The notes under the pieces: generated by a model
The model's database searches: none
What the model was told of the DNA's origin: nothing
What the model saw: only the letters and a program-made list of their open reading frames with translations
Origin: Treponema sp.
GTDB lineage: Bacteria > Spirochaetota > Spirochaetia > Treponematales > Breznakiellaceae
Reading direction: 5' to 3'
NCBI GenBank assembly: GCA_031257695.1
Contig: JAIROB010000215.1
Coordinates: 1-5,855, forward strand
DNA: 5,855 nt
In this document: positions 1 to 5,855 of the stretch, one piece after another
Layout of the letters: every line of letters starts with the position of its first letter
Position numbering within the stretch: the stretch's first letter is position 1
Translations under genes and position numbers: made by a program

Positions 1-236
1 ATCATCCCCTCCCGTTCCTCGTCCCAACGGGCCTTGAAGAGTTCCGCTTCCCTTCGGAGATCATCCGCGGTGGGGCCGGTAAATTCCGGAATCTCCGGCA
101 GATCCTCCGGTTCCTCCGGCGCAGGCCCCTGATTAAGGCTGAACTCGTCGTAGGCCTGGGGAGGGTCCAGCATGATCCTTTCGCTGCTGATCCGGAGCTC
201 GGCGGGCCTGAAAACCGCCTTGTTGATCGCCGTCAT
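1..236 (-). CDS. fliH: FliH, flagellar export ATPase regulator (N-terminal 78 codons only, cut by window edge)
   Basis: The reading frame opens with ATG at 236-234 and stays open to the left edge, giving 78 complete codons that begin MTAINKAVFRP. The ATG overlaps the fliG stop (ATGA, 233-236), which indicates translational coupling; no strong Shine-Dalgarno is visible beyond a weak GGTGGT inside fliG. Residues 1-15 (KAVFRPAEL) look like the short conserved N-terminus of spirochaete FliH. Residues 38-52 form a Pro/Glu-rich linker (PAPEEPEDLPEIPEF). From about residue 57 the sequence turns highly charged and helical (DDLRREAELFKARWDEER), as expected at the start of the long FliH coiled coil. 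In the family FliH dimers bind the FliI ATPase and dock it at the C-ring and export gate in the cytoplasm. The C-terminal FliI-binding domain lies outside the window. The identification rests on position after fliG plus these features; homology is plausible but cannot be proven from 78 residues. Confidence 0.85.
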   Translation of the reverse strand, partial: MTAINKAVFRPAELRISSERIMLDPPQAYDEFSLNQGPAPEEPEDLPEIPEFTGPTADDLRREAELFKARWDEEREGM

Positions 237-1297
237 ACCACCAGCTCATCTTCGCCGGCCCGGGCGACCACGATTTCTCCGGTCTCCTCAAGGTGCCGGA
301 TGATTGACACGATCTTCTGCTGGGATTCCTCCACATCCTTCAATCGCACAGGGCCCATGAACTCCATGTCTTCCTTGAGCATCTGGGCGGCGCGTTTGGA
401 CATATTTCTGAATATCTTATCCTGCACTTCGGTGTCCACCGATTTGAGCGCCTTGGACAGCTCCTGGGAATCCACTTCCCGCATAACCCGCTGTATGGCG
501 CGGTCGTCCAGCATGACGATATCTTCGAAGACGAACATCCGCTTCTTGATATCCTCCGCCAGTTCCGGGTCCTCGTCTTCCAGCGCTTCGATGATCTGCT
601 TCTCCGAAGACCGGTCCACCAGGTTCAGTATTTCCACTATGTTTTCCACCCCGCCCGCCGCGGTGTAGTCTTCGCTGGACAGGGTGGAGAGCTTTTTCTC
701 CAGAACCCGTTCCACCTCCCGGAGCACCTCCGGGCTGGTGCGGTCCATGGTGGCGATACGCCGGGCCACGTCGCTCTGCACTTCGTGGGGGAGGTTCTGC
801 AGAATCACCGAAGCCTTGTTCGGTTCCAGGTAGGCTAAAATAAGCGCTATGGTCTGGGGATGTTCCTGCTGGATAAAGTTCAGGAGGTGAGCGGGATCGG
901 TGCGGCGTATAAAGTCGAAGGGCCGCACCTGGAGGCTTGAGGTAAGGCGGTTGATGATGTCGATGGCTTTCTGGCTTCCCAGGGATTTTTCCAAGAGCTC
1001 CCGGGCGTAGTCTATGCCGCCGGTGGTGATAAACTCGTTGGCCATCATGAGTTCCTGGAACTCCACCAGGACCGCCTCTTTCTGATCCGGCTCTATGGTC
1101 TCCAGCCGGGCGATTTCAAAGGTGAGGGTTTCAATTTCATCTTCCCTAAGGTACTTGAATATTTCCGCGGATATTTCCGATCCTATGCTGACCAGGAACA
1201 CCGCTGCTTTCTGACGACCCGTAAAATCCTTGGCGTTCTTTTTCCTGGTTCCCCCTGCGGCTGTCGCGCCGCCGCCTGCCGCCGCTGCTTTTGCCAT
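233..1297 (-). CDS. fliG: FliG, flagellar motor switch / rotor protein
   Basis: A 354-residue protein, slightly longer than the roughly 331 residues of E. coli FliG. It forms the upper C-ring in the cytoplasm, binding the FliF tail through its N-domain, FliM through its middle domain, and the MotA stator through its C-domain. Residues 1-25 are an Ala/Gly-rich extension followed by basic residues. The N-domain starts at about 26 (GRQKAAVFLVSIG). The middle domain carries the EHPQ motif at 145-148. The flexible GGVE hinge is at 215-218, and the C-domain has MFVFED at 254-259. The charged torque residues of E. coli (K264, R281, D288, D289, R297) align with K285, R302, E309, D310 and R318 with identical spacing; only D288 is changed, conservatively to Glu. 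The start ATG has a GGAGG site 8 nt upstream, inside the last codons of fliF. Many spirochaetes have a second fliG elsewhere; this operon copy is normally the motor one. Identification is secure. Confidence 0.98.
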   Translation of the reverse strand: MAKAAAAGGGATAAGGTRKKNAKDFTGRQKAAVFLVSIGSEISAEIFKYLREDEIETLTFEIARLETIEPDQKEAVLVEFQELMMANEFITTGGIDYARELLEKSLGSQKAIDIINRLTSSLQVRPFDFIRRTDPAHLLNFIQQEHPQTIALILAYLEPNKASVILQNLPHEVQSDVARRIATMDRTSPEVLREVERVLEKKLSTLSSEDYTAAGGVENIVEILNLVDRSSEKQIIEALEDEDPELAEDIKKRMFVFEDIVMLDDRAIQRVMREVDSQELSKALKSVDTEVQDKIFRNMSKRAAQMLKEDMEFMGPVRLKDVEESQQKIVSIIRHLEETGEIVVARAGEDELVV

Positions 1298-1300
1298 AGT

Positions 1301-3004
1301 CTATTCCTCCAACAGCCAGGTTCTGATAAGCTGGGCCACGTCTCCGGGATGTTCCTTCGCCATGTTGATGGCGTTCTCCTGGAGCTCCATCCGCTTCCGT
1401 TCCTCCACGGACATGGAAACCTCCACCCCCTGCTCTTCCGCTTCCTGGAACGCCCGCTCCCGCATCTCCTGGTGCTGTCGGGCAAGCTCTTCCTCCCGGG
1501 CCCGCCTGCGCCGTTCCAGTTCCCGGGTAATTATACGGAAAACGATAAACGCCACCAGCAGCAGCGCCACCCCGGAAAGGGCCACCAGGATCGTGGTCTG
1601 CATCTGCTTCTGCCGGCGGTACGCGGCGTCCGCTTCGGCAAACTCCCTGGTCCTGTCGAACCGGATGTTCTGCACCGTCACCGAATCCCCCCGGGCGGCG
1701 TTGAAGCCTATGGCATCCTGGATCAGGGCCTCGGCGGCCCGGAGATCCTCAAGTGGCACCGGGGTGTATTCCCGTTCCAGGGAACCGTCCGCCTGTTCGA
1801 CGGGGTTCCTCTTTTCATCGTACTTCAATTTCCAGGTCCCGTCGATATTCACCGCGACCGTCACCCGGTCTATGCCGGGGCTTTTCTCTTCCTCGATGCG
1901 CCGGCTGTTTATCTCCTCGTTCTGGGTCCTGGTTTCCTGGTTGACCTTCCCGTAGAGGTTGTCCATGTCGCGGAAAGCCGGCGGGGTCTGGCCCTCAACC
2001 CCCGCGGGGCCCTCCGGGTTCAGCCCCGACCCTTCCCAGGCGGTGGAGGAGGTGGAGAAGGACCGGGTGATGGACCTGGCGCTCTCCGAATCGTCATAGG
2101 AGAGACCGGGGGTTCTGGGCTTTATCGTAACGGGATAGAATTCCTCGGTGCTCACCGCCTTCTTGGACATATCCATATCGATTTTGATATTCAGATCCCG
2201 CACACGATCGCTGCTGAAAGTCACCTGCAAAGCCTGGAGCACCAGGGCCCGGTACTTCAACTCCAGGGTCTGGACCAGTTTGGTTTCCTTTTCCACCTTG
2301 GCGATCCAGTCGAAGTCCGCCATGCCCGCAAAATCGTTGAGTACCAGGCCGTTTTGATCCGCGATAACGATGTTCTCGTCTTTAAGGCCCTCCACGGCAA
2401 ACTTGAGTATCTTCTGTATGCCCTCAATTTTCTTGCGGTTCTGCGAAATATCGCTCAGGGGCTTGGGGGTGATAATAACGCTGGCGGTAACCGGGTTTTC
2501 GTAGGACATAAAATATTCCCGCTGGGGCATAACGATAGTAACGTTGGCGTCGTCCACATCGTCAAAGGATTTTATGTGATCCGTGACCATCTGGGTTATG
2601 GACCGCCGGAGGTTGACGTTCCGCTCAAAGTCGGTAATGGTCCACCGGTCCCGGTCAAATATGGCCCAGGGGTCGGTTCCCGCGGGCACCATGTCCTCCC
2701 GGATAAGGATGGCGCGGATCCGCTGGGCGGTTTTGGCGTCCTCCACCATGATAATCCCCGATGCGTTGACCGTGGCCCTGACCCCTTCCTCGTTGATCCT
2801 GGCGATGATCCGGTCCCGGTCCTCCTCTTTAAAAGCGGTGTCAAAAACCGGCGCCAGGGTGGGCGCGGAAGAAACCGAAACCAGGGCTATAAGCCCGGCG
2901 ATAACCGCCGCGGTTATGCCTATAAGTATGCCCCTTTGCATCCATCTCCATTTGCCCCAGAGCCCTTTTATTTGATCGATTGCTTTTTTGAACCACCCGT
3001 TCAT
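1301..3004 (-). CDS. fliF: FliF, flagellar MS-ring protein
   Basis: A 567-residue inner-membrane protein that oligomerises into the MS-ring, the platform for rod, export gate and C-ring. A basic N-terminus (MNGWFKKAIDQIKG) leads into membrane segment 1 at about residues 24-44. The periplasmic ring-building part follows: a YscJ/FliF-type domain at about 50-215 containing DRDRWTITDFERN and the strand VTIVMP, then the FliF-specific domain at about 220-455. That domain contains a low-complexity Ser/Gly/Pro loop at about 315-343. Membrane segment 2 is at about 470-492, then a strongly charged Arg/Glu tail. The C-terminus EHPGDVAQLIRTWLLEE (551-567) is the conserved FliG-binding helix. Three starts are possible: ATG at 3004, ATG at 3010 (two residues longer) and TTG at 3022 (six longer, starting MGGG). 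I chose 3004 because it stands 7 nt after the G-rich tract and gives the natural MNGWFKK beginning; 3010 is nearly as good. The stop TAG lies 3 nt before fliG. Confidence 0.97.
   Translation of the reverse strand: MNGWFKKAIDQIKGLWGKWRWMQRGILIGITAAVIAGLIALVSVSSAPTLAPVFDTAFKEEDRDRIIARINEEGVRATVNASGIIMVEDAKTAQRIRAILIREDMVPAGTDPWAIFDRDRWTITDFERNVNLRRSITQMVTDHIKSFDDVDDANVTIVMPQREYFMSYENPVTASVIITPKPLSDISQNRKKIEGIQKILKFAVEGLKDENIVIADQNGLVLNDFAGMADFDWIAKVEKETKLVQTLELKYRALVLQALQVTFSSDRVRDLNIKIDMDMSKKAVSTEEFYPVTIKPRTPGLSYDDSESARSITRSFSTSSTAWEGSGLNPEGPAGVEGQTPPAFRDMDNLYGKVNQETRTQNEEINSRRIEEEKSPGIDRVTVAVNIDGTWKLKYDEKRNPVEQADGSLEREYTPVPLEDLRAAEALIQDAIGFNAARGDSVTVQNIRFDRTREFAEADAAYRRQKQMQTTILVALSGVALLLVAFIVFRIITRELERRRRAREEELARQHQEMRERAFQEAEEQGVEVSMSVEERKRMELQENAINMAKEHPGDVAQLIRTWLLEE
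1306..1310 (-). promoter_or_regulatory. fliG Shine-Dalgarno embedded in the fliF C-terminal codons
   Basis: A consensus GGAGG lies 8 nt before the fliG ATG. It is formed by the codons for the last Leu-Glu-Glu of FliF, just before its TAG stop. Ribosomes terminating on fliF therefore finish on top of the fliG initiation site, which supports coupled translation and fixes the fliG start at 1297. Confidence 0.8.
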
Positions 3005-3011
3005 ATTCATT

Positions 3012-3020
3012 CCCCCCCCC
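3012..3020 (-). promoter_or_regulatory. Nine-G tract acting as fliF ribosome-binding region
   Basis: On the coding strand an uninterrupted run of nine G, followed by A, sits between fliE and fliF. It is the only purine-rich element that could pair with the 16S rRNA tail (GGGGG with one G-U wobble against CCUCC). It ends 7 nt before the ATG at 3004; its upstream half is 5 nt before the ATG at 3010. The tract lies downstream of the possible TTG start at 3022, so it would be coding only if that start were used. Assignment as the Shine-Dalgarno is inference from position and composition. Confidence 0.6.
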
Positions 3021-3029
3021 AAGTGAATT

Positions 3030-3044
3030 GGCGCTTACCGCGCC
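3030..3044 (-). other. Small GC stem-loop between fliE and fliF
   Basis: A perfect 5-bp inverted repeat, GGCGC with loop GGTAA and then GCGCC on the coding strand, begins 4 nt after the fliE stop and ends about 9 nt before the G tract. There is no U-run after it, so it is not an intrinsic terminator. It might stabilise the fliE 3' end or influence access to the fliF ribosome-binding site. With only five base pairs it may also be chance in G+C-rich DNA. Confidence 0.3.
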
Positions 3045-3047
3045 CGG

Positions 3048-3446
3048 CTATCTCGTGTTAATAATATCCTTCCAGCCCTGCACTACCCTGTTGAGCACAT
3101 TCCTGGCTATGTCCAGGGACAGTTGGGCCTTGGCCTGGGCAACGGTAATGTCATGGGGATCCATGGCCTCGGGATCGACGGCGGCCCGCTGGACCAGATC
3201 CGCGGAAAACTGCTGCTCCGCGCTGACCCTGTCCAGGGCCCGGAGCATGGCGTCCTCAAAACTGCCACTGCGGACCGCCGCGTCGGAGCCTATCATGGCG
3301 CCCAATTCGGAAATTATCGCGCCCCGGCCCCGAGCGATGCTGCCGCCCACCACAAAGGGCCCGTTCGCGGGAACCAGGTGTTTGGGATGTGTTACCGCCA
3401 TGGGGACCTTGTCCCCGTTTACCAGTTCAGGTTTGAAAATTTGCAT
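3048..3446 (-). CDS. fliE: FliE, flagellar hook-basal body adapter protein
   Basis: A 132-residue protein, about 28 longer than E. coli FliE (104). FliE is exported early and links the MS-ring and export gate to the proximal rod in the periplasm. No signal peptide is seen, as expected for a type III export substrate. The N-terminal 35 residues (MQIFKPELVNG onward, Pro/Val rich) are an extension that I regard as spirochaete-like. The family core runs from about residue 61 (GSFEDAMLRALDRV) to the end. It includes the central MDPHDITVAQAKAQLSLDIA (95-114) and the C-terminal helix RNVLNRVVQGWKDI (115-128), which matches the RNKLVxAYxEI pattern with Trp in place of Tyr. The start is supported by a strong GGGGAGGGG site just upstream. 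It lies 21 nt after flgC and about 43 nt before fliF, the largest gap within the flagellar run. The low similarity typical of FliE is offset by the perfect context. Confidence 0.94.
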   Translation of the reverse strand: MQIFKPELVNGDKVPMAVTHPKHLVPANGPFVVGGSIARGRGAIISELGAMIGSDAAVRSGSFEDAMLRALDRVSAEQQFSADLVQRAAVDPEAMDPHDITVAQAKAQLSLDIARNVLNRVVQGWKDIINTR

Positions 3447-3450
3447 CTAT

Positions 3451-3459
3451 CCCCTCCCC
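3451..3459 (-). promoter_or_regulatory. fliE Shine-Dalgarno
   Basis: GGGGAGGGG on the coding strand contains GGAGG with a 6-nt spacer to the fliE ATG at 3446. It is the strongest ribosome-binding site in the flagellar run together with that of fliG, and it confirms the fliE start. Confidence 0.75.
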
Positions 3460-3467
3460 TATCGGAT

Positions 3468-3926
3468 TTATCTGCCGCCGATTTCCAGCGCCCGCAGAAA
3501 CATTGCTTTTGAGCCTTCTATAATAGAGGCATTCGCCTCATACGCCCGGGACGCGGCGATCATGTCCACCATTTCGGTGACGATATCCACGTTCGGCTGT
3601 TCCACATACCCGGCCCACCGGCCGGCGGCAATGGCGTCGGGATGGGTGGGGTTGTACTCCATCCTTCCCGGGGTCGTGTCCTTCTGGATCTCCGCAACCC
3701 GCACTCCCCTGCCCGGCCCTCCGTCCATAGGATCCGGCAGAAAGGGGGAGCGCCAGAAGGGCTGCTCCGCCCTGGGCCGGAGGATCACCCGGCTCCGGCG
3801 GAAGGGGCCTCCCTCGGCGGTGCGGGTGGTGGAGGCGTTGGCGATATTGTCGGCGATCACATCGGAACGGAGCCTTTCCGCGGTCATCCCGGTGGAGGCT
3901 ATGTTAATAGCGTTAAACAATCCCAT
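3468..3926 (-). CDS. flgC: FlgC, flagellar proximal rod protein
   Basis: A 152-residue rod protein (E. coli FlgC is 134). It is exported through the flagellar type III apparatus and assembles with FlgB and FlgF into the proximal rod that crosses the periplasm. The N-terminal rod/hook motif is clear: MGLFNAINIASTGM at 1-14, then DVIADNIANASTT at 22-34. A middle segment at about 50-75 is rich in Pro, Arg and aromatic residues (FWRSPFLPDPMDGG) and accounts for the extra length. The FlgC-typical GVRVAEIQKDTTPGRMEYNP lies at 74-93, and the C-terminal helix (PNVDIVTEMVDMIAASRAYE at 111-130, then ANASIIEGSKAMFLRALEIG) matches the FlgBC/FlgE-type C-domain. It starts 8 nt after the flgB stop, and the purine-rich leader AGGTAGGATAAGG overlaps the end of flgB, which suggests coupled translation. 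Identification is secure. Confidence 0.97.
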   Translation of the reverse strand: MGLFNAINIASTGMTAERLRSDVIADNIANASTTRTAEGGPFRRSRVILRPRAEQPFWRSPFLPDPMDGGPGRGVRVAEIQKDTTPGRMEYNPTHPDAIAAGRWAGYVEQPNVDIVTEMVDMIAASRAYEANASIIEGSKAMFLRALEIGGR

Positions 3927-3934
3927 ACCTTATC

Positions 3935-4351
3935 CTACCTTAGCGCCATGCTGATCTGGCTGAATTCAAACGCCGCCGCCTGAGCCAAAAGGGTGTACAT
4001 CATCTGATTTTCCAGGGCCAGGTTTACTTCCTGTTCCGGGTCCACGTTGTTCCCGTTGTTCCTGGAAGCGCTGGCATAATCCAGGACCCGCCGGGGCTGC
4101 ACATCCTGATAGTTCCGCTCCCGCCAGTTGGGGATATGTTTGGAGTTGGTCAGGGTCAGCTCCAGCGCGGGGCGCTGCTTCTCCGTTTCCAGGGCCCGTT
4201 TCAGAGCGCTTTCAAAGTTGACGGCGGACCGCTTGAAGTTGGGAACCCCGGAATTCGCCAGGTTATCCGCAATCACATCCCGGCGGAGCGTGGCGGCATC
4301 CATGGATCGGTGCAGCAGGTCAATGGTTTTCTCAAAGTTATTCGATATCAT
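3935..4351 (-). CDS. flgB: FlgB, flagellar proximal rod protein
   Basis: A 138-residue protein, the same length as E. coli FlgB. It is an exported proximal-rod subunit placed next to FliE and FlgC above the MS-ring. The diagnostic N-terminal motif RRDVIADNLANSGVPNFKR lies at 23-41, and the family motif NNVDPEQEV is at 101-109 (usually NNVDIDxE). The C-terminal helix LENQMMYTLLAQAAAFEFSQ (113-132) resembles the amphipathic end shared by rod proteins. The start ATG is preceded by AAGAGG at 4357-4362 with a 5-nt spacer. It follows hslU by 40 nt. In Borrelia and Treponema flgB is known as the first gene of the large motility operon with its own promoter; here the short gap shows no clear promoter, so transcription from further upstream is possible. 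Identification is secure. Confidence 0.97.
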   Translation of the reverse strand: MISNNFEKTIDLLHRSMDAATLRRDVIADNLANSGVPNFKRSAVNFESALKRALETEKQRPALELTLTNSKHIPNWRERNYQDVQPRRVLDYASASRNNGNNVDPEQEVNLALENQMMYTLLAQAAAFEFSQISMALR

Positions 4352-4356
4352 AGGAA

Positions 4357-4362
4357 CCTCTT
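4357..4362 (-). promoter_or_regulatory. flgB Shine-Dalgarno
   Basis: AAGAGG lies 5 nt before the flgB ATG, within the 40-nt hslU-flgB gap. It supports the start at 4351. The rest of the gap (4363-4391) holds no terminator hairpin with a U-run and no clear -35/-10 pair that I can defend. Confidence 0.65.
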
Positions 4363-4391
4363 ACCTACGATCATCGGCCTGCCGGAAAATT

Positions 4392-5855
4392 TCATAAGAT
4401 ATACCTTCCCAAATCGTTGTCCACCGCCAGGTCCTGGAGCCGCTCGTTCACGTAGTCTTCGGTGATGGAAACCTTGGCGGGGGCCATGTCCGGCGCCTCA
4501 AAGGAGAGATCCTCCAAAAGGGCTTCCATGATGGTGTGGAGCCGCCGGGCGCCGATGTTTTCCAGCCGGGAATTGACCTCCGCGGCCAGCGCTGCCAGGC
4601 GATCGATGGATTCGGAGGTAAATTCTATATCCACCCCCTCGGTGGCCAGGAGATCGATGTACTGTTTGGTCAGGGCGTTTTTGGGCTCCGTGAGGATCCG
4701 CAGGAATTCATCCTTGCCCAGGGGCTCAAGCTCCACCCGCAGGGGAAAGCGCCCCTGCAACTCGGGGATCAGGTCCGAGGGCTTGCTGACGTTAAAGGCC
4801 CCGGCCGCGACAAAGAGGATGTGGCTGGTGTCTACGGGCCCCCATTTGGTGTTGACCACCGCGCCTTCCACGATGGGCAGTATGTCCCGCTGCACCCCTT
4901 CCCGGGAAACATCGGGCCCCCCGCTCCGGTCGCCCTTGACCGCTATCTTGTCAATCTCGTCTATAAACACGATGCCGGTTTCACAGACCCGCTGCCGGGC
5001 CTCGTCGCTTACCCGGTCCCGGTCTATGAGTTTTTCCGATTCCTCGGCGATGAGGATCTCCCGGGCGCGGCTCACCGGGAGGATCTTCCTTTTTTTGGTC
5101 CCGCCGAAAAACCCGGCTATCCCCGAAAGGCTGGATTCCAGTTCCTCCATGCCGTTCCCCATCATCTCGAAGGGGGGGAACTGGGGGGTCTGGCTGACGG
5201 TTATTTCCACCATCCGGTCCTCCAGCTTTCCCTCCCGGAGCATGGCCCGGAATTTTTCCCTGGTGGGATTTTTCTGTTTCGGTTCCCCGGCCGCGGGGCC
5301 TTCGGGGGCATCCTCCGCGACGGCGTTGTTTTCCTCCCGGGCGCCGCCCTCCCCCTTCCTCCGGTTCACCGGAATGCCTATCTGGATGGCCGCGCCCATG
5401 AGCGCCGGGCCGCCCCCCGCGCCGTTGTTGGGGTTAAAGGAAAAGGCTCCCATGGGACGCGCCACCGGGCCGTCGTTTTTCGCCTCCCTGGGCTTTTTTC
5501 CCGTGCCCGGGAGGAGCAGATCCAGCAGCGCCTCCTCGGCGCTCCTTTCCGCGTCCGCGGTGACCGATTCCTGCATTTCCTGCTTGACCATCTGGAACCC
5601 CGCGGCCATGAGGTCCCGGATCATGGATTCCACGTCCCGGCCCACATAGCCCACTTCGGTGTACTTGGTAGCCTCCACTTTGATGAAGGGCGAACCCGAG
5701 AGCTTTGCCAGGCGCCGGGCTATTTCGGTTTTGCCCACCCCGGTGGGGCCGATCATGAGGATGTTCTTGGGGGCAATGTCGTCCCGCAGATCCGGGTCCA
5801 GCTTGAGCCGCCGGATGCGGTTCCGCAGCGCCACCGCCACGGCCCGCTTGGCCTT
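4392..5855 (-). CDS. hslU: HslU, AAA+ unfoldase subunit of the HslUV protease (5' end cut by window edge)
   Basis: 487 codons plus stop are visible. The frame is open through the right edge, so the GTG at 5840 is not the start; the fragment begins [13 protein letters not shown], and about 20 residues (up to the IIGQ segment) are missing. HslU hexamers unfold cytoplasmic proteins with ATP and feed them to the HslV peptidase. In fragment numbering, Walker A GPTGVGKT is at 36-43, the pore loop GYVG at 69-72, Walker B VFIDEID at 296-302, [10 protein letters not shown] at 315-324, the arginine finger in LQGR (R369), and the sensor-2 GARRLH at 435-440. It ends in DLGRYIL, the C-terminal tail that docks into HslV. 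The I-domain has an unusual low-complexity stretch at about 117-200, where E. coli has about 20 residues, so the full protein would be about 507 residues against 443. The hslV gene would be expected just beyond the right edge. Confidence 0.98.
   Translation of the reverse strand, partial: KAKRAVAVALRNRIRRLKLDPDLRDDIAPKNILMIGPTGVGKTEIARRLAKLSGSPFIKVEATKYTEVGYVGRDVESMIRDLMAAGFQMVKQEMQESVTADAERSAEEALLDLLLPGTGKKPREAKNDGPVARPMGAFSFNPNNGAGGGPALMGAAIQIGIPVNRRKGEGGAREENNAVAEDAPEGPAAGEPKQKNPTREKFRAMLREGKLEDRMVEITVSQTPQFPPFEMMGNGMEELESSLSGIAGFFGGTKKRKILPVSRAREILIAEESEKLIDRDRVSDEARQRVCETGIVFIDEIDKIAVKGDRSGGPDVSREGVQRDILPIVEGAVVNTKWGPVDTSHILFVAAGAFNVSKPSDLIPELQGRFPLRVELEPLGKDEFLRILTEPKNALTKQYIDLLATEGVDIEFTSESIDRLAALAAEVNSRLENIGARRLHTIMEALLEDLSFEAPDMAPAKVSITEDYVNERLQDLAVDNDLGRYIL

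Noticed and set aside
3020..3022. TTG as the fliF start (protein beginning MGGGMNMNGW)
   Set aside because: It has no Shine-Dalgarno upstream and would translate the G tract that is itself the likely ribosome-binding site; ATG codons at 3010 and 3004 fit better.
1349..3061. 570-codon open frame on the plus strand opposite fliF
   Set aside because: It is exactly antisense to fliF and is explained by G+C-rich codon bias. Its composition is skewed to His, Gly, Pro, Leu and Val with no recognisable domain, and FliF in the opposite frame is unmistakable.
3028..3954. 308-codon open frame on the plus strand across fliE and flgC
   Set aside because: It spans two well-identified genes and their intergenic gap in antisense, and shows no domain or ribosome-binding site that would favour it.
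4385..4410. AT-rich stretch at the end of hslU as a possible flgB promoter
   Set aside because: TATATC and TATGAA resemble -10 elements, but no partner at 16-18 nt upstream is convincing, so I did not annotate a promoter.
4462..5649. 395-codon open frame on the plus strand opposite hslU
   Set aside because: It is a Ser/Arg-rich shadow of hslU with no motifs; the minus-strand HslU carries every AAA+ signature in order.
5838..5840. GTG as a start codon for hslU
   Set aside because: The frame continues upstream to the window edge with KAKRA, which is conserved HslU sequence (GQDKAKRAVA in the family), so the true start lies outside the window.

Overview
This window reads entirely on the minus strand. 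It is a compact, G+C-rich block of flagellar basal-body genes preceded by a protease-ATPase gene. In transcription order (right to left) it holds hslU (5' end cut off by the window edge), flgB, flgC, fliE, fliF, fliG and the beginning of fliH (3' end cut off by the left edge). Every junction is tight: gaps of 40, 8, 21, about 43 and 3 nt, then a 4-nt ATGA overlap. No intrinsic terminator or convincing internal promoter is visible, so all seven genes look co-transcribed or at least read through. Essentially no base is left unassigned, and there is no gene-free stretch over about 45 nt.

The order hslU-flgB-flgC-fliE-fliF-fliG-fliH is the arrangement known from spirochaetes (the flgB operon of Borrelia and Treponema). 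The proteins look spirochaetal: FliE is long with a C-terminus of RNVLNR followed by a WKDI segment, and FliG carries an Ala/Gly-rich N-terminal extension. The high G+C content argues against Borrelia. A Treponema-like spirochaete (Treponemataceae or Spirochaetales relative, for example of the gut treponeme type) is my best inference. I cannot name the species.

The genes work together as follows. FlgB and FlgC are proximal rod subunits. FliE joins the rod to the MS-ring and export gate. FliF forms the MS-ring in the inner membrane. FliG sits on the cytoplasmic tail of FliF and is the torque-generating rotor protein of the C-ring. FliH is the stator/regulator of the FliI export ATPase. Together they build the base of a flagellum, which in spirochaetes is periplasmic. 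HslU is the AAA+ unfoldase of the HslUV protease. It has no structural role in the flagellum and is here as a conserved neighbour.

I see no undescribed system. The points worth a second look are a nine-G homopolymer serving as the fliF ribosome-binding region (possible slippage or expression variation), an insertion of roughly 64 residues in the HslU I-domain, and a small GC hairpin between fliE and fliF.
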